The notes under the pieces are model-generated. The model was not told where the DNA came from and did no database searches. It saw nothing but the letters and a program-made list of their open reading frames with translations. The position numbers and the translations under genes were made by a program. 10,777 bases of DNA. Source: an uncultured Rickettsiales bacterium. GTDB lineage: Bacteria; Pseudomonadota; Alphaproteobacteria; Rickettsiales; Deianiraeaceae. This document shows, piece by piece, positions 7,570 through 10,777 of this stretch (its first letter is position 1; every line of letters starts with the position of its first letter). The stretch lies in NCBI GenBank assembly GCA_946544555.1, contig CAMNMI010000025.1, positions 1 to 10,777 on the forward strand, in the 5' to 3' direction.

Positions 7570-7667
7570 TTGCGCGGCGCGCGAAGCTGGTTTTGCTACC
7601 AAGCACAGCGATGAGGAGTATAGCGATGTCAAACTGCAATAGCGTGGACTGGCGCACGACATTAATA
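7570..7667. repeat. GC-rich spacer resembling a degraded dispersed palindromic repeat
   Basis: The spacer between the convergent holB and virB11 ends is clearly richer in G+C than the genes to its left. It starts with a near-palindrome (GCGC-GGC-GCGC at 7572-7582). It contains AGCGATG twice (7607-7613 and 7622-7628), and GAGGAGTATAGCGATGTC followed by CTGCAAT. From memory this resembles the dispersed CATTGCGAGGAGTATAGCG type repeats seen in many alphaproteobacterial genomes, with changes. No T-tract follows the hairpin, so I do not call a terminator. Confidence 0.35.
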
Positions 7668-8771
7668 TTAGCCAATTTTCGCCTTATTCAAATCTGGCAA
7701 CTTGATTGATACCAAATCACGATATGGTTCAAGCCCCTTTTCTAAGTCAACTGGTTCAAGCTTGCCTTGGGCCTTCAACTCATCAAAGCGCTGCTTGTGT
7801 TTGAAGTAAATCTCACTGATGAAACGCACACCTTTTTCACCACGTTTTAGCTGCACAATAACTTCCACGACTGCATTAATATAGTCAATAACCTCACTTG
7901 GTGGCATACCTAAACCTGCCTGCATAACCATCATTTTTAGCTGCTGCTTTGCCATTGCAGGTGTGTCAGCGTGGACTGTTGATATTGACCCCGGGTGACC
8001 TGTGTTGATTGCACGCAAGAAACTAAATGCCTCTGCTCCACGTATCTCTCCCACGATTATGCGCTCTGGTCTCATACGAAGACAAACCTCAACCAAGTCC
8101 TGAGCGGTCACATTTGCACGTCCCTGTCCTCCTTTGGAACATATCAAATGCAGATGATTTGGATGACGTGACAAGTCAATTTCTCGGGCATCTTCAATGG
8201 TGATTAGGCGCTCCGTTCGCGGAATTGCACGTAGCACGGCATTCGTAAATGTTGTCTTACCGGTTGATGTACCACCAGCACAGATTGTATTTTTCTTGAA
8301 TAGGACAGTATATTGCAAAAACTCTTTCAGGCGCCGCTGACAGAGTAGTTCGTACAACAAGCGGTCATTCAAATCCTCACTGGCATCAACCAAACAGTTA
8401 TCAAAACAGTGCATTTTTTCATAATCATCAAGCGTCCATTTCAATGTTGATGGCTTACGTATTGAATAGGCAATCTGCCCTGGTTCACATGCTGGCGGAA
8501 TTACTACCTGCACACGATAACCATTTGGCAGCGTTCCACCAAGCAGCGGATGTTCTTCATTAACCATCTGCTCGGTTGACTGCGCAATCAGTGATGCCAT
8601 TCCGCGCAGATGTTTCATATCCAATGTTGGCACTTGATAAGGTTTTTGTTCTCCGTATTGCTCCACCCATATCTCACATGGCTTGTTAATTGTAACTTCG
8701 GTCACACCATCACGATTAAAGTATTCCTCAAATGGTTGCAAAAATGAATTCAGTGCAGTCAGTGATTGCAT
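7668..8771 (-). CDS. virB11: Type IV secretion system ATPase VirB11
   Basis: VirB11 is a hexameric cytoplasmic ATPase at the inner-membrane base of the type IV secretion machine; it helps drive substrate transfer and assembly. All family boxes are visible in this 367-residue protein: Walker A GGTSTGKT at 166-173, the Asp box TIEDAREI at 191-198, Walker B with RIIVGEIRGAEAF at 237-249, and the His box GHPGSISTVHA at 258-268. The N-terminal domain (DGVTEVTINKP at 21-31) is also typical. It is slightly longer than the usual 330-350 residues because of a charged C-terminus. No virB10 or virD4 lies next to it: upstream is the divergent ileS fragment and downstream the convergent holB. No Shine-Dalgarno is clear; TATAAT lies only five bases before the ATG, so the mRNA may be leaderless. 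It probably works with the VirB6-like protein and other vir proteins encoded elsewhere. Confidence 0.95.
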   Translation of the reverse strand: MQSLTALNSFLQPFEEYFNRDGVTEVTINKPCEIWVEQYGEQKPYQVPTLDMKHLRGMASLIAQSTEQMVNEEHPLLGGTLPNGYRVQVVIPPACEPGQIAYSIRKPSTLKWTLDDYEKMHCFDNCLVDASEDLNDRLLYELLCQRRLKEFLQYTVLFKKNTICAGGTSTGKTTFTNAVLRAIPRTERLITIEDAREIDLSRHPNHLHLICSKGGQGRANVTAQDLVEVCLRMRPERIIVGEIRGAEAFSFLRAINTGHPGSISTVHADTPAMAKQQLKMMVMQAGLGMPPSEVIDYINAVVEVIVQLKRGEKGVRFISEIYFKHKQRFDELKAQGKLEPVDLEKGLEPYRDLVSIKLPDLNKAKIG

Positions 8772-8776
8772 GCCTG

Positions 8777-8804
8777 ATTATAATTATTTTTTTTGGAAAT
8801 GCAA
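8777..8804 (-). promoter_or_regulatory. Candidate virB11 promoter, giving a leaderless mRNA
   Basis: On the minus strand TTGCAT (8799-8804) and a perfect TATAAT (8777-8782) are 16 bases apart. The -10 box ends five bases before the virB11 ATG at 8771, so transcription would start at or within a base or two of the start codon. Confidence 0.5.
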
Positions 8805-8897
8805 ATGGAACATCATGATTGTTTTGTTTGACCATATGTTTGCTTTTGATAAACTGTAGTTTTGCATCATCAACCTCATGATCGCGCAATATGTTTT

Positions 8898-9023
8898 ATG
8901 ATTGATAATAATACTGATATGTGCAAACTTACATCATACTATCCTTTTTCAGAGGAAACCTTCAGCAATTTTGACGATGCGCTTCACAGCTTAAAACATA
9001 AAATACAGTTGCAATATAATTAA
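8898..9023 (+). CDS. Doubtful small ORF of 41 residues in the virB11-ileS gap
   Basis: The gap from 8772 to 9082 has no recognised gene apart from the virB11 promoter. Its best open frame runs from ATG 8898 (or 8919) to TAA 9021-9023, starts MIDNNTDMCKLTSYYPF and ends KIQLQYN. The composition is protein-like, with no low complexity, but no Shine-Dalgarno is present and I recognise no family. It could equally be chance or the relic of a longer gene; the frame is open back to 8853. Confidence 0.18.
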   Translation: MIDNNTDMCKLTSYYPFSEETFSNFDDALHSLKHKIQLQYN

Positions 9024-9082
9024 GGTAATGGAAAGTTGGAAGTAATCCTTGACTATAAAAAACCGTGTCAATGCTGGAGTTA

Positions 9083-10009
9083 ATGGCGGACAAAACGCAT
9101 TTTGCAAAGACGGAGGAGGAGCTCAGAAATAGCTGGGAGAAAGAGGCAACGTTCAATGCTTCTGTGGAAAAGAATAAGGACAATAAAGAGTATGTCTTCT
9201 TTGATGGACCTCCATTTGCAAATGGTTTGCCGCATTACGGGCACTTGTTGACTGGGTTTATCAAGGATATTTATGCGCGCTACCACACAATGAAAGGCGA
9301 AAAAGTGGAGCGCCGCTTTGGCTGGGACTGCCACGGTTTGCCTGCTGAAATGGGCGTTGAGAAGACACTCACAAAAAATGAGGTTGAAATCATTGATGAG
9401 GACGGCAAAAAGAAGAAGTTCTCCGGCGGCAAGCAAGATATTAAGCACCTAAAACCAAACACCAATCGCAGTCAGATTGACGGTTTTGATGGCATTGAAG
9501 AATTCAACAAATTGTGTCGCGAGGACGTGCAGAGATATACAAGCGAGTGGAAAGAATACGTCAACAAACAAGGGCGCTGGGTGGACTTTGACGGTGGTTA
9601 CAAAACCATGGAAACGCCTTACATGGAGAGCGTGATGTGGGCGTTTAGTGAGCTCTACAAGAAGGGTCTCATTTACGAGGACTACCGCGTGATGCCATAC
9701 TCATGGAAGTGCCAAACGCCTGTCTCCAACTTTGAGACCAAAATGGATAATGCCTATCGCCAGCATGAGAGCAAGTCGGTGTATTTGAAATTCCGCTTGA
9801 AGAAAATCCCTGATTTTATCCAAAAGACATTTCCTGATTGCCAGAATGCTTATATGCTTGCTTGGACGACAACCCCATGGACTTTGCCATCTAATTTAGC
9901 ACTTGCAGTCAATGGAGGAATTGATTACACCGCATTTGAGAAAGACGGAAATGTCTATATCTGCGCAGAGGCACAGAAGGATAAAATGAGGAAGATGTTG
10001 GGGTGCTAA
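9083..10009 (+). pseudogene. ileS: Isoleucyl-tRNA synthetase, N-terminal third only
   Basis: IleRS joins isoleucine to its tRNA. This 308-residue frame has the eukaryote-like type of N-terminus: PPFANGLPHYGH with the HIGH-class motif HYGH at 51-54, GWDCHGLP at 80-87, GRWVDFD at 164-170, and the start of the editing domain, WTTTPWTLPSN, at 261-271. Full IleRS of this type has about 1000-1100 residues. The rest of the editing domain, the KMSKS catalytic loop and the anticodon-binding domain are missing. The frame stops at TAA 10007-10009, and other frames beyond show no IleRS sequence, so it is a breakpoint and not a simple frameshift. A Lys-rich insertion lies near residues 97-136. ATG 9083 is chosen because MADKTHF fits the family start; GTG 9065 and ATG 9071 are in-frame alternatives. 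The fragment is otherwise free of stops and looks well preserved, so the break may be recent. Confidence 0.8.
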
Positions 10010-10680
10010 AATTTGTGTTCCTCAAACTGAATATCCTGAAATGCCGTGAAGTCAGCAATCAAGTTGTCTGGAATGTCATGAGGAATACGCCATTTGTCAT
10101 CTACAAAAAAGATTTTTGCATTAATATTCTTTGCAAATATTGCATCCGATGAAGAGTCCCCAAACATCCACACTGTGCTTGGATTGACATCAAATTCACC
10201 AATATCATATTCACTTTTTATCTCATCAAGTGCAAGTTGAAACATCTCCTTGTCTGGCTTTTTGTGGCCATCATGCGCTCCAACAATGGCATGTATGTAT
10301 GGCGCAAAACCAAGCCGTTTGACTTCTGGTAAGACAATATGACGTGGCTTGTTACTTATGATTGCTTGATAAACCCCATTGTGATAAGCATATTGCACAA
10401 ATTCCAGCGCACCGGACAACGGATAAACCAAATTGTGTGAGCATGCGCTATAACCAAATTCGTATTCTGCATGGATTGCTGGCTCAAATTTCTCACCAAA
10501 CAGCGCCGCCAATACAGTCGTGAATTTGCTCTTGTTTATCACCTTCATGTCTTTTTTTGTTCGTAGTGGAATATGATATTTCTCGCACAAAATATTCAAT
10601 GCATCCATATAAACCTGCTCCATTACCACCAGAGTATCATCAAAATCATAACAGATTATCTTTGGCTTTGGATAGAGCAT
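10006..10680 (-). CDS. HAD-superfamily hydrolase, phosphoglycolate phosphatase-like
   Basis: HAD phosphatases remove phosphate from small molecules through an aspartyl-phosphate intermediate. Counting from the ATG at 10680 (224 residues), motif I is DFDDTL at 12-17 with the nucleophile and acid Asp, motif II is IISNK at 107-111, motif III is the Lys of KKPD at 140-143, and motif IV is GDSSSD at 174-179. The helical insert between motifs I and II is a C1-type cap, as in the phosphoglycolate phosphatase/beta-phosphoglucomutase group; the substrate cannot be told. A GTG start at 10707 is possible on paper but lies upstream of the candidate TATAAT box, so ATG 10680 is preferred. The TAG stop overlaps the TAA of the convergent ileS fragment by four bases. 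Confidence 0.85.
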   Translation of the reverse strand: MLYPKPKIICYDFDDTLVVMEQVYMDALNILCEKYHIPLRTKKDMKVINKSKFTTVLAALFGEKFEPAIHAEYEFGYSACSHNLVYPLSGALEFVQYAYHNGVYQAIISNKPRHIVLPEVKRLGFAPYIHAIVGAHDGHKKPDKEMFQLALDEIKSEYDIGEFDVNPSTVWMFGDSSSDAIFAKNINAKIFFVDDKWRIPHDIPDNLIADFTAFQDIQFEEHKF

Positions 10681-10695
10681 AAACGCACAGCTGAC

Positions 10696-10723
10696 ATTAT
10701 AACGCACTTGCGCAGAAAATCAA
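10696..10723 (-). promoter_or_regulatory. Candidate promoter of the HAD phosphatase gene
   Basis: TTGATT (10718-10723) and a perfect TATAAT (10696-10701) on the minus strand are 16 bases apart, and the ATG follows 15 bases after the -10 box. The leader would be about eight bases, too short for a normal Shine-Dalgarno. This placement supports ATG 10680 as the start. Confidence 0.55.
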
Positions 10724-10726
10724 GTA

Positions 10727-10777
10727 TTACATTTTAGTGTTGCGCTGCCCGCGGCCACGCCCTCGCCATTTGGCTGC
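10727..10777 (-). other. GC-rich window edge, possibly the end of another gene
   Basis: On the minus strand one frame enters from the right edge and ends at TAA 10727-10729, reading AKWRGRGRGQRNTKM. An Arg/Gly-rich tail like this occurs at the end of some RNA-binding proteins. Other frames are also open over this short stretch, so a GC-rich intergenic repeat is an equal possibility. Confidence 0.15.

Noticed and set aside
7570..7600. Rho-independent terminator after holB
   Set aside because: The GC-rich near-palindrome has no T-tract on either side, so the terminator pattern is incomplete.
8772..9082. T-box or tRNA gene upstream of ileS
   Set aside because: I could not find a T-box core, a cloverleaf or a terminator-antiterminator pair, and T-boxes are not expected in alphaproteobacteria.
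9080..9465. Minus-strand frames opposite ileS
   Set aside because: They lie opposite the conserved IleRS motifs and are antisense shadows.

Overview
The window looks like a piece of an AT-rich alphaproteobacterial chromosome, most likely from a Rickettsiales-type endosymbiont or a relative. Three things point there. A very large VirB6/TrbL-type membrane protein carries a long periplasmic-type head and a giant repetitive tail. A VirB11 secretion ATPase lies close by but outside any vir operon. The DNA polymerase III delta-prime subunit carries the GIGKAT P-loop variant that I associate with alphaproteobacteria. The species cannot be named from this sequence.

Layout. Positions 1-6383, minus strand, form one uninterrupted reading frame of at least 2127 codons that runs off the left edge. 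It reads as an N-terminal membrane anchor, a Cys-rich ectodomain (about residues 60-610), a VirB6-like polytopic core (about 627-900), a Gly/Asn/Lys-rich linker, four related helical repeats (1334-1547), and a Pro/Gln/Glu/Thr/Asn-rich repeat tail with two copies of a small beta-type module. A 136-base divergent spacer with a G-tract separates it from holB (6520-7569, plus). A GC-rich spacer that resembles a worn dispersed repeat follows. Then come virB11 (7668-8771, minus), a 311-base gap with one doubtful small ORF, the first third of a eukaryote-like isoleucyl-tRNA synthetase gene (9083-10009, plus), and a HAD-family phosphatase gene (10006-10680, minus) whose stop overlaps the end of the ileS fragment. 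The last 50 bases are GC-rich and may hold the end of another gene.

How the genes work together. VirB6 (inner-membrane channel part) and VirB11 (cytoplasmic hexameric ATPase) belong to the same type IV secretion machine, but here each appears to be its own transcription unit, split by holB. This fits the scattered vir loci of Rickettsiales. holB, ileS and the phosphatase gene are housekeeping genes. The ileS fragment lacks the KMSKS half of the catalytic site and most of the editing domain, so it cannot charge tRNA alone.

The most interesting object is the giant VirB6-like protein. Very large VirB6 paralogues with repetitive C-termini are already known in Anaplasma and Ehrlichia. What deserves a second look here is the particular architecture: duplicated C-x3-C-x-C motifs in the head, a tail with no cysteine that I could find, tandem helical repeats, duplicated beta modules, and a 125-bp in-frame duplication. 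I do not see a clearly new system beyond this.
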